A stretch of DNA of 64,000 nucleotides from the NCBI RefSeq assembly GCF_018446385.1, contig NC_056000.1, forward strand, positions 36,431,511 through 36,495,510, in the 5' to 3' direction. The notes beneath the pieces were generated by a model. It was given only the letters and a program-made list of their open reading frames with translations, searched no databases and was not told where the DNA came from. The number at the start of each line of letters is the position of its first letter. Within the stretch, counting starts at the first letter, position 1. This DNA is from Zingiber officinale (taxonomy: Eukaryota > Streptophyta > Magnoliopsida > Zingiberales > Zingiberaceae). A program made the translations under genes and the position numbers. Below are positions 10,836 to 23,636 of the stretch, piece by piece.

Positions 10836-13800
10836 CCTAGGTCGTCGGCTCAGGAAGAAGAAAATAGAAACAAAACTTCCCGAGGTGAAATCAACATTAT
10901 AGCTGGTGGGCCGACCGGAGGAGACTCTAACCGAGCAAGGAAGGCTGGCGTCAGGCAGCTCCAGATCCATGCGGTCGGCTGCAGCCAAGAAAGGGCGAGC
11001 GGACCCGAAATCAATTTCGGGCCCAAGGACTTGGAGGGAGTCGAAGTGCCACATGATGACGCTCTCCTCATCAAAGTGGTAATAGCCAACTACACTATTC
11101 ACCGTGTTTTCATTGACACAGGAAGCTCGGTCGATATTATATTCAAAAAGGCCTTCGACCAATTGCAAATTGATCGAGCCGAGCTGCTGCCCATGACAAC
11201 CCCCCTCTATAGGTTTACGGGCAACGAAGTCTTGCCGGTCGAACAGATCCGGCTGGCTATTTCGCTGGGAGAGGAGCTGCTCAGAAGGACGCGGACTGTA
11301 AACTTCGTCGTGGTGGACTCTCCGTCGGCATACAACGTAATATTGGGACGACCGGCTCTCAGTGAATTCCAAGCGGCCGTCTCCACTTTCCACCAGAAGA
11401 TCAAGTTCCCGGTCGAAGACAAAGTGGGAGAAGTACGAGGAAATCAACTGGCAGCTCGGCGATGCTACGTCGAGATGGTACGAGCAGAAGCCAATTCTGC
11501 TTGGAAGGCGCCCCGGATTGAGGTAAACGCCATAACTGAAAAACCTCCCTCTTTGGTGTATGAAGAAAAAGAGGAAGTGCAGATTCATTCGACCCGACCG
11601 GAGGCCACCACGTTCGTTGCGGCCGATCTGGAGGCGAGCTAGAAAGAGGAAGTGATCAAATGCCTCCAGAGAAACTGTGATATCTTCGTCTGGTCGACGC
11701 ACGAGCTGCCCGGAATTTCGCCGAGTATAGCGCAGCACGAGCTCCACGTCCGACCGGACGCTCGGCTGGTGAAGCAGAGAAAAAGGGATTTCAGCGCTGA
11801 ACAGAATGCCATCATCCGAGCGGAGGTTGAGAAGCTCTTGGAGGCCGGCCATATACGCGAGGTCCAGTTCCCGAGCTGGCTGGCGAACGTAGTATTAGTC
11901 TCCAAGCCGGGCAACAAGTGGAGAGTGTGCATAGATTTTCGGGATCTTAACAAAGCTTGCCCGAAGGATTTTTATCCTTTGCCTCGGATCAATCAACTGG
12001 TGGACTCCACGGCTGGCTGCGAGTTGATATGTATGCTCGACGCTTATCAAGGCTATCATCAAGTGCCGCTCGCCCGAGAAGATCAGGAGAAAGTTAGCTT
12101 CGTTACAGCCGACGACACGTACTGCTACAATGTGATGCCGTTCGGCCTGAAGAACGTGGGAGCAACTTACCAACGCTTGATGAACAAAGTGTTCAGGGAG
12201 CAGATCGGAAGAAATTTGGAAGTATACGTGGATGATATTCTCATCAAGTCCGTCCGAGCGGCCGATCTCTTTAAAGACATGGAGGAGACTTTTCGAACGC
12301 TGAGGAGGTATGGAGTTAAGCTTAACCCTCAGAAGTGTCTGTTCGGAGCAAAGAGCGGGCGTTTCTTGGGATACATAGTGACCGAGCGGGGCATCGAGGC
12401 AAATCCCAGCAAAGTGAAAGCACTACAAGATATGTCGCCCCCAAGAAATCTGAGGGAAGTGCAGCGCTTGACCGGTCGGATAATTGCTTTGTCCAGATTC
12501 ATCTCCAAGACTGCCGACCGGAGCCTACCCTTTTTCAAGATCTTGCGCAAAGCCACTAAGTTTCACTGGGACGAAGAATGCGATCGGGCGTTTGAAGATC
12601 TGAAAACATACTTGAACTCTCTGCCTGTGCTAGCCAAGCCAGCTATGGGTGAGTCACTTTGTATCTATTTATCTTCTACTGAGCAGGCAGTCGGCTCGGC
12701 ACTGGTAAGGGCGAGCGGAGAAGAACCTGTATATTTTCTAAGCCATATTTTAAAAGATGCTGAATCCCGCTACACTGGGCTCGAGAAGTTGGCTTTTGCT
12801 TTGGTCCTCGCCGCTCGGCGCCTCCGTCCCTATTTCTTGGCTCATGCTATCATCGTCCGGACGAATAGTCCATTGGGAAGAGTACTGTTGAATCCAGAAG
12901 CGTCCGGGTGGCTCATCAAATGGACAACGGAGTTGAGGGAATTTGACATTCAATACCAGCCCCGTTCGGCGATAAAGGCGCAGTCCTTGGCGGATTTTGT
13001 CACCGAAGTACAAAGGTCGGAACCCGAAGCCATGTGGAAAATATTTGTGGATGGATCGTCCACTCGGCTTGGAAGCGGGATTGACGTACTATTACTCTCT
13101 CCTCACGAAGAAAAGATGCACTTATCCGTCCGGCTGGATTATAGAGCTACAAATAACGAAGCAGAGTATGAGGCCCTTATAGCCGGCTTACAGGCCACCC
13201 GGCATGTGGGGGTCGGACGGGTGACGCTGCATTCAGACTCTCAGTTGGCCGCTCAGCAGCTCTCTGGTACTTTTGAGATTAACAACGCTCGGCTCAAATT
13301 CTACGCCGAAGCCTTCGAAAAGCTTAAAGCCAATTTCAGAGAAGTCATTATCCAGAAGATACCCTGAGCGGAAAATCAGGCGGCAGATGAGTTAGCCAAA
13401 CTCGCAAGTTCAATAACGCCAGTCGTCATCCAGCAGCCAATTGAACAAGTATCTTTGGTGGCACATGCCGACCGGATGGAAGGCCTCGCGTTTCCGAGCG
13501 ATTGGAGGACACCCATCATGGAGTTTTTCCGCTCGGGTGCTACACCGTCCGATCGGGATGAAGCCCAGCTGTTAAGAAGGAGAGCCGGTCGGTTCACGCT
13601 AATTGGAGACCAACTCTACAAGAAGGATTTCTCTCGCCCGCCTTTGAAATGCGTGAGCTCGGAAGACGCGACGTACATCCTCCAAGAAGTACATCAAGGA
13701 TCGTGCGGAGGGCATCTGGGCGGACGGTCGTTGGCTAGGAAGATTTTGTTGGCCGGATACTTTTGGCCAACTCTGCAAGCAAACGTCGCTCATACAGTCG

Positions 13801-13905
13801 CGACGTGCCTTTCCTGCCATAAGTATCACAACTTCTCTCACCGACCGGCGGAGGAAATGAAAGCAGCTACCGTATCCTGTCCGTTCGACCAGTGGGGGAT
13901 GGATT
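10836..13905 (+). pseudogene. Gypsy pol, first part: protease, RT, RNase H, second RNase H, integrase N-terminus
   Basis: It continues the gag frame (all coordinates in frame with 9573). The protease has IDTGSSVDIIF near 11112. A stop at 11640 (TAG) precedes RT (11650-12500) with CYNVMPFGLKN and YVDDILIKS near 12220. The RT-linked RNase H spans about 12540-12990. A second, archaeal-type RNase H spans about 13030-13360 with FVDGSS, NNEAEYEAL and HSDSQ carrying its acidic residues. TGA at 13365 follows. The integrase HHCC finger (H, H, C-x2-C) lies at about 13690-13830. The frame ends at ATG GAT (13900-13905), the first catalytic Asp codon of integrase, where copia a is inserted. The rest of integrase is at 29754-30577. 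Confidence 0.92.
13901..13905 (+). repeat. Left target-site duplication TGGAT of the copia nest
   Basis: TGGAT directly precedes the TGTTGG start of copia a and recurs at 29754-29758, where gypsy integrase resumes in frame. Confidence 0.75.
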
Positions 13906-15761
13906 GTTGGTTGCTACTCGGAAAACCTAGAGGTTCCACTGTACAAAAATTTTGTACAAAGGTCTGAACTTTTTCCTAGCTACCATGTGTTCCTTTAAAT
14001 TAAATTTTGGATCGCCTGCGGAACTTAACACGTTTGATCCAAAACTTAATCTATTCGTTCTTTTAGGTTTTGACTTTGGTCTCCTGCGGAACTTAACACG
14101 TTCGACCCAAATCGCCTTAAGTTATTAATTCCATTAAATATTAATTTCCATAATTGGTTCCCAGTACTGACGTGGCGAGGCACATGGCCTTCTTGGATAT
14201 GGGAGCAACCACCACCGACTAGACAAAACCTTTTATAGAAAGCTAATATTTAATTTCCTAAAATAACTTTAGGTTAACCGAAAAGAACAATCAAATCACA
14301 AGGATAAATAAAACAAAAGAACACAACATTGAAAAACATATTCGAAATACTAGAACGTAAGCCTCTTGTATTTGGTATTATTTCCATAAATAACTAGTAT
14401 GATGCGGAAAAGGAAAAACTACTAGTTATACCTTCTAGAAAGACCTCTTGATCTTCTATCGTATTCCTCTCCTAACCTCGGACGTTGTGTGGGCAACGAT
14501 CTTCCGAGATGAGAAACCACCAACCACCTTTTTCTCCTCCTAGCTAGGTTCGGCCACAAAGAAAGATGCTTCACCAATGAAGAAAATCCAAACACTAACC
14601 AAGCTCCAAGAGATGCTCGCTTCCTCTCCTTCTTCTTCTTCTTCTCCAAGTAGTATCCGGCCACCACAAGAGCTCCAAGGAAAGAGAGGGGTTCGGCCAC
14701 CACAAGAGGAAGAGAGGGAAAGGATGGTCGGCCACACCAAGGAACAAAAGAGGGAGAGAAAATAATAGAGGTTGTGTCTCATGAAGGCACCCTCACCCCT
14801 TCTTTTATATTCCTTGGCCTAGGCAAATTAGGAAATTTAATTACAATAAAATTTCCTTAATTTCCTTGACATGATTTAATTGAGAAAAATAAAATAAAAT
14901 TTCCCCAATTAAATTCAAGTGGTCGGCCACATCATGAAGAACAAATTGGACAAGTTTCAATCAACAATTAAAACTTCCTAATTTGTTTCCGGAAATTTTA
15001 AAATTAATATTTCTCTTCAAAAATCTCTTCATGGTTGATAAAAGTAAATTTCTATAATTTTAATTTTAACAACATGTGAATAATTTTTTAAAGAGAAAAT
15101 AAAATATCTCACCAATCTACAAATAAGGAAAGAGATTTAATCTCATTATTTAATCTTTTGTAGATCTTTTACAAGAGAGATATTTTAATTTTAATTCTCT
15201 TTAATAAATTATATCTTCCACATAATAAAAATTAAAATTAAAATTCCTTTTTAATTTAATTTGGCCGGCCCCTTTAGCTTGGGTTCAAGCTAGGGCCGGC
15301 CACCCCAATTTATACCTAGGCCGATTCTAGCTTGGTTCCCAAGCTAGCTTGGCCGGCCCCCTATTGGTGGGTATAGAAGGTGGGAATAGGTGGGTATAGT
15401 ACTCTATAAATAAGAGGCTACGATAGGGACCGAGTGGAGGAATTGGTTTTGATCTCCCGATAAAATTAAGCATCCCGTGTTCGCCCCGAACACACAACTT
15501 AATTTTATCAATAATAATTCATTCCACTAGAGAACTATTATTGAACTACCGCACCAATCCCAAATTATATTTTTGGGCTCCTTCTTATTATGAGTGTGTT
15601 AGTCTCCCTGTGTTTAAGATATCGAATGTCCACTAATTAAGTGAGTTACTGACAACTCATTTAATTAATATCTAAGTCCAAGAGTAGTACCACTCAACCT
15701 TATTGTCATGTCGGACTAGGTCCACCTGCAGGGTTTAACATGACAATCCTTATGAGCTCCT
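13906..15761 (-). mobile_element. Copia a: truncated LTR in reverse orientation
   Basis: Starts TGTTGGTTGCTACTCGG, the reverse end of the 2.4-kb copia LTR also present at 15762, 22768, 33316 and 40722. It matches those copies up to GAGCTCCT at 15761. The expected remaining ~550 bp, ending CTCCAACA, is missing because copia b begins at 15762. No gene: the ORFs within come from the LTR leader with its GAA-rich tract. Confidence 0.85.
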
Positions 15762-18160
15762 TGTTGGTTGCTACTCGGAAAACCTAGAGGTTCCACTGTA
15801 CAAAAATTTTGTACAAAGGTCTGAACTTTTTCCTAGCTACCATGTGTTCTTTTAAATTAAATTTTGGATCGCCTGCGGAACTTAACACGTTTGATCCAAA
15901 ACTTAATCTATTTGTTCTTTTAGGTTTTGACTTGGATCTCCTGCGGAACTTAACACGTTTGACCCAAATCACCTTAAGTTATTAATTCCATTAAATATTA
16001 ATTTCCATAATTGGTTCCCAGTACTGACGTGGCGAGGCACACGACCTTCTTGGATATGGGAGCAACCACCACCGACTAGACAAAACCTTTTATAGAAAGC
16101 TAATATTTAATTTCCTAAAATAACTTTAGGTTAACCGAAAAGAACAATCAAATCACAAGGAAAAGAAAAAACAAAAGAACACAACATCGAAAAACATATT
16201 CGAAATTCTAGAATCGTAAGCCTCTTGTATTTGGTATTATTTCCATAAATAACTAGTATGATGCGGAAAGAAAAAATTACTAGTTATACCTTGTAGAAAA
16301 ACCTCTTGATCTTCTACCGTATTTCTCTTCTAACCTCGGACGTTGTGTGGGCAACGATCTTCCGAGATGAGAAACCACCAACCACCTTCTTCTCCTCCTA
16401 GCTAGGTTCGGCCACAAAAAGCTTTACCAAGGATGAAGAACAAAACACCAACCAAGCTTCAAGAGATGCTAGCTTTCTCTCATTCTTCTTCTTCTTCTTC
16501 TCCAAGTAGTATCCGGCCGCCACAAGAGCTCCAAGCCTTTGAGAGTTTCGGCCACCACAAAGAGGAAGAGAGAAAGAGGATGGCCGGCCCTTCAAGGAAT
16601 AAAAGAGGGAGAGAAAATTATAGAGGTTATATCTCATGAAGGCACCCTCACCCCTTCTTTTATATTCCTTGGCCTAGGCAAATTAGAAAATTTAATTACA
16701 ATAAAATTTCCTTAATTCCCTTGACATGATTTAATTGAGAAAAATAAAATTAAATTTCCCCAATTAATCTCTAATGGCCGGCCACATCAAAAGAGGTAAA
16801 TTAGACAAGTTTTAATCAACAATTAAAACTTCCTAATTTGTTTCCGGAAATTTTAAAAATTAAAATTTCTCTTTAAAAATCTCTTCATGGTTGATAAAAA
16901 GAAATTTCTATAATTTTAATTTTATCAACATGTGGATAATTTTAAAGAGAAAATAAAATATCTCACCAATATACAAATAAGGAAAGAGATCTAATCTCTT
17001 TCTTTAATCTTTTATAGATCTTTTACAAGAGAGATATTTTAATTTTAATTCTCTTTAATAAATTATTTCTTCCACATAATAAAAATTAAAATTAAATTTC
17101 TTTTTTAATTTAATTTGGTCGGCCCCCACTAGCTTGGGTTCAAGCTAGGGCCGGCCACCCAATCTTATACCTAGGCCGACCCTAGCTTGGTTCCCAAGCT
17201 AGCTTGGCCGGCCCCCTATTGGTGGGTATAGAAGGTGGGTATAGTACTCTATAAATAAGAGGCTACGATAGGGACCGAGAGGAGGAATTGATTTTGGTCT
17301 CCCGATAAAATTAAGCATCCCGTGTTCGCCCCGAACACACAACTTAATTTTATCAATAATAATTCATTCCACTAGAGAACTATTATTGAACTACCGCACA
17401 AATCCCAAATTACATTTTTGGGCTCCTTCTTATTATGAGTGTGTTAGTCTCCCTGTGTTTAAGATATCGAATGTCCACTAATTAAGTGAGTTACTGACAA
17501 CTCATTTAATTAATATCTTAGTCCAAGAGTAGTACCACTCAACCTTATCGTCATGTCGGACTAAGTCCACCTGCAGGGTTTAACATGACAATACTTATGA
17601 GCTCCTCTTGGGGACATTATCAAACTAGTATCTCTAGGACACAGTTTCCTTCTATAATCAACAACACACACTATAAGTGATACCATTTCTCAACTTATCG
17701 GGCTTATTGATTCATCGAACTAAATCTCACCCATTGATAAATTAAAGAAATAAATATCAAATATATGTGCTTGTTATTATATTAGAATTAAGAGCACACA
17801 CTTCCATAATAACCGAGATCTTTGTTTCTTTATAAAATCAGTATAAAAGAAACGACCTCAAATGGTCCTACTCAATACACTCTAAGTGTACTAGTGTAAT
17901 TATACAGTCAAGATAAATTGATACCTAATTACACTACGACCTTCTAATGGTTTGTTCCTTTCCATTTTGGTCATGAGCTACTGTTTATAATTTATAAGGT
18001 ACTGATAACATCATCTTCTGCATGTGGCACCACATACTATGTTATCTACAGTATAAATTAATTGAACAACTACAACTAAATGTAGACAATTTGACCAAAT
18101 GTGATTCTTTATTCATAATGAATGTTTACAAAGCTTAGGCTTTCAGTATACACTCCAACA
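15762..18160 (-). repeat. 3' LTR of copia b (2399 bp, reverse)
   Basis: Runs from TGTTGGTTGC to CTCCAACA as read on the plus strand. The element's TATA box appears in reverse as TTTTATATTCC near 16660. The reversed polypurine tract ATCTCCCACTTATAC follows at 18161. Confidence 0.88.
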
Positions 18161-21100
18161 ATCTCCCACTTATACTAAAAGACTAAGCTTCCATATCTGC
18201 TGTCATACATCTGATTCTCAACCCTTCAACATGCCCATCAAAAGCTCTTGCCTTAAGGACCTTAGTGAAAGGATCTATAGGTCATTACCTGATGCAATCT
18301 AGGCGGCAACAACTTCTCCTCGTTTATACGATTTCTTGTATTGGGTGGTACTTGCGCTCTATTGTGTTTACTTGCCTTATAAACTTATGGTTTCTTTGAG
18401 TTTGCTACTGCACCAACATTATTACAATAAATTGTAATAATCTTTGGACAAACCAGAAATCATATCTAAGTCTATCTTGAGGTTATTGAGTCATTCAGGT
18501 TTTATGGATACCTCAGAGGCTTGCCATATACAAAGCTTCTATGGTGGAGTCCAGAAAAACACCTATGCTTATCACTTTTCCATAGTTATGACTTTACCTC
18601 CTAAAGTAAACACAAAACCCCGAGGTTGACTTATTATTGTCCTTATCCGATTGGAAGTCAAAATCCGTATAACCCACAGAGACCTAATTAACTGCCTTGT
18701 AAGCTAGCATATAATCTCTAGTGCCTCTAAGGTACTACAATATATTCTTTACTGCAGTTCACTGTTCTTGTCCAGGGTTACTTTGATATCTGCTAACTAT
18801 GCCCTTGGCAAAACATATTTCTGATCTCGTGCATAGCATACATTAGGCTTCCAACAGCCGTAGCATAAAGAACTGCCTTTATTTCCTTTATCTCCTTTGA
18901 TGTCTACAGAAACATATCTTTAGATAAAGTTACTCCATCCTGAAAAGGTAAGAAACCTTTCTTGGAGTTTTGTATGCTTAAAACGAGCAAGGATTTTTCC
19001 GATGTATGAAGCTTGGGATAAGTAAAATATATTTTGTTTCTTTCGATCCCTTATTATTTTGATCTCAAAAATATATACATTCTCCCAAGTCCTTTATATC
19101 GAATTATTTGGACAACCATACCCTTACTTCTGACAACATTTTGATATTGTTTCCAACTACCAAAAATGTTATCTACGTATAGTACAAGAAATACCACCAC
19201 GTTTCCATCACACCTTTTGTATACACAAGACTTATCCGTTTACTCAATAAATCCATAGGTCTGGATTACTTTGATAAACCGGATGTTCCAAGACCTTGAA
19301 GCTTTGCCTCAGTCCATAGACTGATTGAACTTGCACACAAGATGCTCTTAGCCCTTTGCAATGAACCCTTCTGGTTGCTTTATATGGATGCTTTCATCAA
19401 GACTTCCATTAAGGAATGCTGTCTTGACATCCACTTGCCAAATAGATAAAAGAATCCGGATAGACTTAAGCATGGCTACCAGTGAAAAAGTTTACTTTTT
19501 CATCAAGCCTTGCTTTGAAAGTTACTATCTTCCTTTCTATCCCTCTTTTCCTATTATAGACCTTTTTACACCCAAAGGCTTTTACACCATTTGGTGGTTC
19601 TACAAGCTTCCAGATTTTATTAGAATACATATATTCTAATTCTGTTATTCATTCCTCTTTGCCAAGATGTTGCATCTTTATCTTGGAGTGTTTCGTCATA
19701 TGTCCAGAGATCAGGTTCATGTCCTCCAGGGATCGAGTCCAAAAACTCTCCCAAAACATGAATCTTTTTAGGTTGCCTAACAACCCTCCCACTATGACAA
19801 GGCACTTTCTGTAATTGTGTATCATTTGTGATACGTGTTGCAGTTTTCTTGTGGTATCTCATGTTGTACAGTTGGTACTAGGTTAGACATGTCCTTTATT
19901 ATTTCCTTAAGAACAAATTTACTTATGAGCACGTGGTTCATTATATAGTCCTTTTCTAAAAATCAGTCATTGATGCTAACAATGACCTTCTGATTTTTTT
20001 AAGACTATAAACCTACTTTTGTTCATCTAGGATAACTTACAAACAAGTAAACTCCTATCCAACTTATCATTGTCTCTCTTTAACATATGTGCTGGATTTC
20101 CCGAATCCGAATATGCTTCAAAATAGGTTTTCACCTATTCAGCAATTCTATATGAGTAGAGAGTTCTAACTTGGAAGGTACTATGTTCACTTTCGTTTTC
20201 AGAGTTTATCCTTAAAATAAATTTGGTAATTTTCTGAATAACTCATCATCTATCTAATTATTCCATAAGAGTCCTTTACCTTCTTTCTACTACACCATTT
20301 GGTGTACCAGATGCAGTTAGTTGGGATTGAAATCCAACTACTGATAAGTGACTCCTAAAATCTCTCAAGAGGTACTTGCCACTACGATCTTCCATAGTGA
20401 CTTTTTACTTTAACATTTCTCCGCATCAACCTTGTACTATTTGAACTAATCAAAGTACTTAGTCTTGCGGTACATTAAGTAAATTTATTTGTATCTTGAA
20501 TAGTTGTCTATAAAATAGACAAAATATTCAATACTACCTCTTGTCCGGATAGTCATAGGATCACACAAATCAGAATGAACCGTTTTCAACATATCTTTGA
20601 CTCCATACCCCTTGGACTTAAAAGCTTCTTGGTTATTTTCCTTCCAAGTAAGACTCGCAGGTTGGAAAGATTTCCACTACTAATGAACCCAAAAGTTCAT
20701 CGGCTACCAATGAATCCTACTCAAGTATAACCTAGCTTTAGATGCCAAAGATATAATTGGTTCATTTCCAAAGGTTGCTTTCTCTTAAAATTAGAAGATG
20801 TGTTACTAATTTCCATTTGTTGCATCGTGGGAGTTATTGGATTATAAATTGTCAACCATCATACCAGAATAGATAACTTCCCTATTTTTCTTGATAACAA
20901 CTTTGTTATCAAAATAGACACAATATCTATAATAGTTTAGAAACTGAAATCAGGTTCTTTCTAAACTTGGTACGTAAAGACGATTACTTAAAAATCCATA
21001 TTTTATTCTTATCAAAAGATAAACATCTCCCACTGGAACAGCTACCACTTTTACAGTAGTGCCCATGTGGACGGTGATTTACCTTTCATTTAGTTGTCGG

Positions 21101-22767
21101 GTTTCCTGGAACCCTGCAATGAATTGCAGACATGATTAATGGCATCTTGTATCTACACTTCAGGTTCTGGTAGATAACACCACTATACATGTTTCAACTA
21201 ATGAATTAAATATACCTAAATTGTTCTTAGTTCTAAGAAGACAGTCTACCATAATGTCCAAGTTCTATTTCCAATCATTACAATTGGGACTACTAAGTCT
21301 TTTTCTATAGTATGACTACTAGGGATTGACAAATATCCTAAGAATCACAAAAATATTTGGTCAAGATCAACTCCTTAAAATCTCCATGAATTTTGTGTAT
21401 ACAAAATCGAAGAGGAGATTTTATTCATTAATTTTATTATCTCGTCAACTTTACTTTATGACGAATAAAATTAATAGTTGATCTGTCTTTGATCAAATAT
21501 TTGGTCAAAACTCTTTGAATTTAAAATAACATTGATTCCTCAAACAATATTATTTAAATTCACCAACACCTCAAACACCGTGAATTTTGCATGCCACGTT
21601 AGTGTGGACGTATACAAATTCATCATTTGTAAGAGGAGGGTTTTACCCATTGACTATCTTGTCAATATAACTTTTGACAAATTACCTCAAACACCATGAA
21701 TCTTGTATGCCACGTTAGTGTGGACGATACAAATTCAAACATTTGTAAGAGGGGTTTATTAATTTTATTATATTGCTAATCTAGTTTTATGACAAATCAA
21801 TAGTTGGTTTCCTTTGGTCACACAAGTGATAGTAGTGACTCCGTTGGGAGGATACTATTAAATGTGTCTAAGTGTATACCATTACTTGACACTAAGTCCA
21901 TTAATAAGATTATGCCCCTTCCATTGGGGAAGATCACACGCTCTTAATTAACTTCCTATAGTCATCCAAAATGAAGTCTGTCTAGTGATCCACAAACAAG
22001 CTCATCCGTTATGGAGGAAGGCACTCAGAGCCAACGCGCAAGCTTGTTTGCATCACTTACAAACCAGTAATGGAGACCATGGGATTTACTTAAAAATCCC
22101 TCTCCCACTTAGTTATTTATAAATGAGGAATTTTAACTATGCTAGCCTACTAAATATGTAAACCAACATGCACACACAGCACAATATAAAAGCAATAAAT
22201 AGAAAATCTAATTTTCAACTATTATGGCTTTTATCTCTTGTTGTCCTCCGTGTGTTGTCATCCCAAGCTGCTGCCATATTTGGCCACTGCCACCGGGTCT
22301 AGCTGTCGCATCCATCTTGCTCCTAGTTCCGCTGCGCCTCTGGTCCTTAGAAGGTTCCACGCTTTGCAAGATTCGATCCGCGACATAAATAGAATTTTAT
22401 ATTTTGATCCTATATTCCTCGAAGGAATATACATGTAAACTAGATTGAACATAAAATAAAATTTACATCCATCGATCTTATATTCCATAAAAGGAATGTA
22501 CATGTAACTAGATCAAAAAATAAAATCCTAATAAAACTAAATACAGCTCCTGCTGTATTTTATAATACAATCATGCACACACAATAAATGCCCTTGACAT
22601 GTCCAAGGGTCCAATCACACACATAACAACTATAAGCCATAATAGTTGGATCCTGCATCCACAAAGTTAGCGCATCCTACTATTATCCTGCCTAAATTAT
22701 GTATGACATGTGCATAATTAAACTAATACCAAATACACAGAGGCAAAACCCTAGCTCTGATACAAAT
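18161..22767 (-). pseudogene. Copia b internal region: decayed pol, gag largely deleted
   Basis: Read on the minus strand, similarity to copia d shows RNase H (about 18690-18180), RT (about 19460-18700), linker, integrase (about 20800-19900), and protease (about 21200-21030), each full of stops and frameshifts. The zinc-knuckle and gag region corresponding to 38870-39570 of copia d is mostly absent around 21240-21320. The 1.4-kb leader follows. The primer site at 22765-22755 reads TGTATCAGAGC, one base off the usual methionine-initiator match. No protein could be made. Confidence 0.8.
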
Positions 22768-23636
22768 TGTTGGTTGCTACTCGGAAAACCTAGAGGTTCC
22801 ACTGTACAAAAATTTTGTACAAAGGTCTGAACCTTTTCCTAGCTACCATGTGTCCTTTTAAATTAAATTTTGGATCGCCTGCGGAACTTAACACGTTTGA
22901 TCCAAAACTTAATCTATTTGTTCTTTTAGGTTTTAACTTGGATCTCCTGCGAAACTTAACACGTTCGACCCAAATCACCTTAAGTTATTAATTCCATTAA
23001 ATATTAATTTCCATAATTGGTTCCCAGTACTGACGTGGCGAGGCACACGGCCTTCTTGGATATGGGAGCAATCACCACCGACTAGACAAAACCTTTTATA
23101 GAAAGTTAATATTTAATTTCCTAAAATAACTTTAGGTTAACCGAAAAGAACAATCAAATCACAAGGAAAAGAAAAAACAAAAGAACACAACATCGAAAAA
23201 CATATTCGAAATTCTAGAATCGTAAGCCTCTTGTATTTGGTATTATTTCCATAAATAACTAGTATGATGCGGAAAGAAAAAATTATTAGTTATACCTTGT
23301 AGAAAAACCTCTTGATCTTCTACCGTATTCCTCTTCTAACCTCGGACGTTGTGTGGGCAACGATCTTCCGAGATGAGAAACCACCAACCACCTTCTTCTC
23401 CTCCTAGCTAGGTTCGGCCACAAAAAGCTTTACCAAGGATGAAGAACAAAACACCAACCAAGCTCCAAGAGATGCTAGCTTTCTCTCCTTCTTCTTCTTC
23501 TTCTTCTCCAAGTAGTATCCGGCCGCCACAAGAGCTCCAAGCCTTTGAGAGTTTCGGCCACCACAAAGAGGAAGAGAGAAAGAGGATGGCCGGCCCTTCA
23601 AGGAATAAAAGAGGGAGAGAAAATAATAGAGGTTAT
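22768..23636 (-). repeat. 5' LTR fragment of copia b (reverse)
   Basis: The first 869 bp of the reverse LTR (R and U5 part), ending abruptly where copia c begins. The missing U3 part is not found downstream. Confidence 0.85.

Larger units (their letters stand above)
15762..23636 (-). mobile_element. Copia b: reverse copia element, 5' LTR truncated by copia c
   Basis: The 3' LTR (15762-18160) is complete, the internal region (18161-22767) is decayed, and the 5' LTR (22768-23636) stops after 869 bp at GAGGTTAT, where the forward LTR of copia c starts. It probably inserted into the LTR of copia a. Confidence 0.88.

Noticed and set aside
10710..11852. 380-codon ORF on minus within gypsy gag-pol
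   Set aside because: Antisense shadow of the protease/RT frame, with no domain; the real antisense gene is downstream of pol.
19361..19639. 92-codon plus ORF within copia b
   Set aside because: It is the reverse of decayed RT/linker sequence of a minus-strand element.
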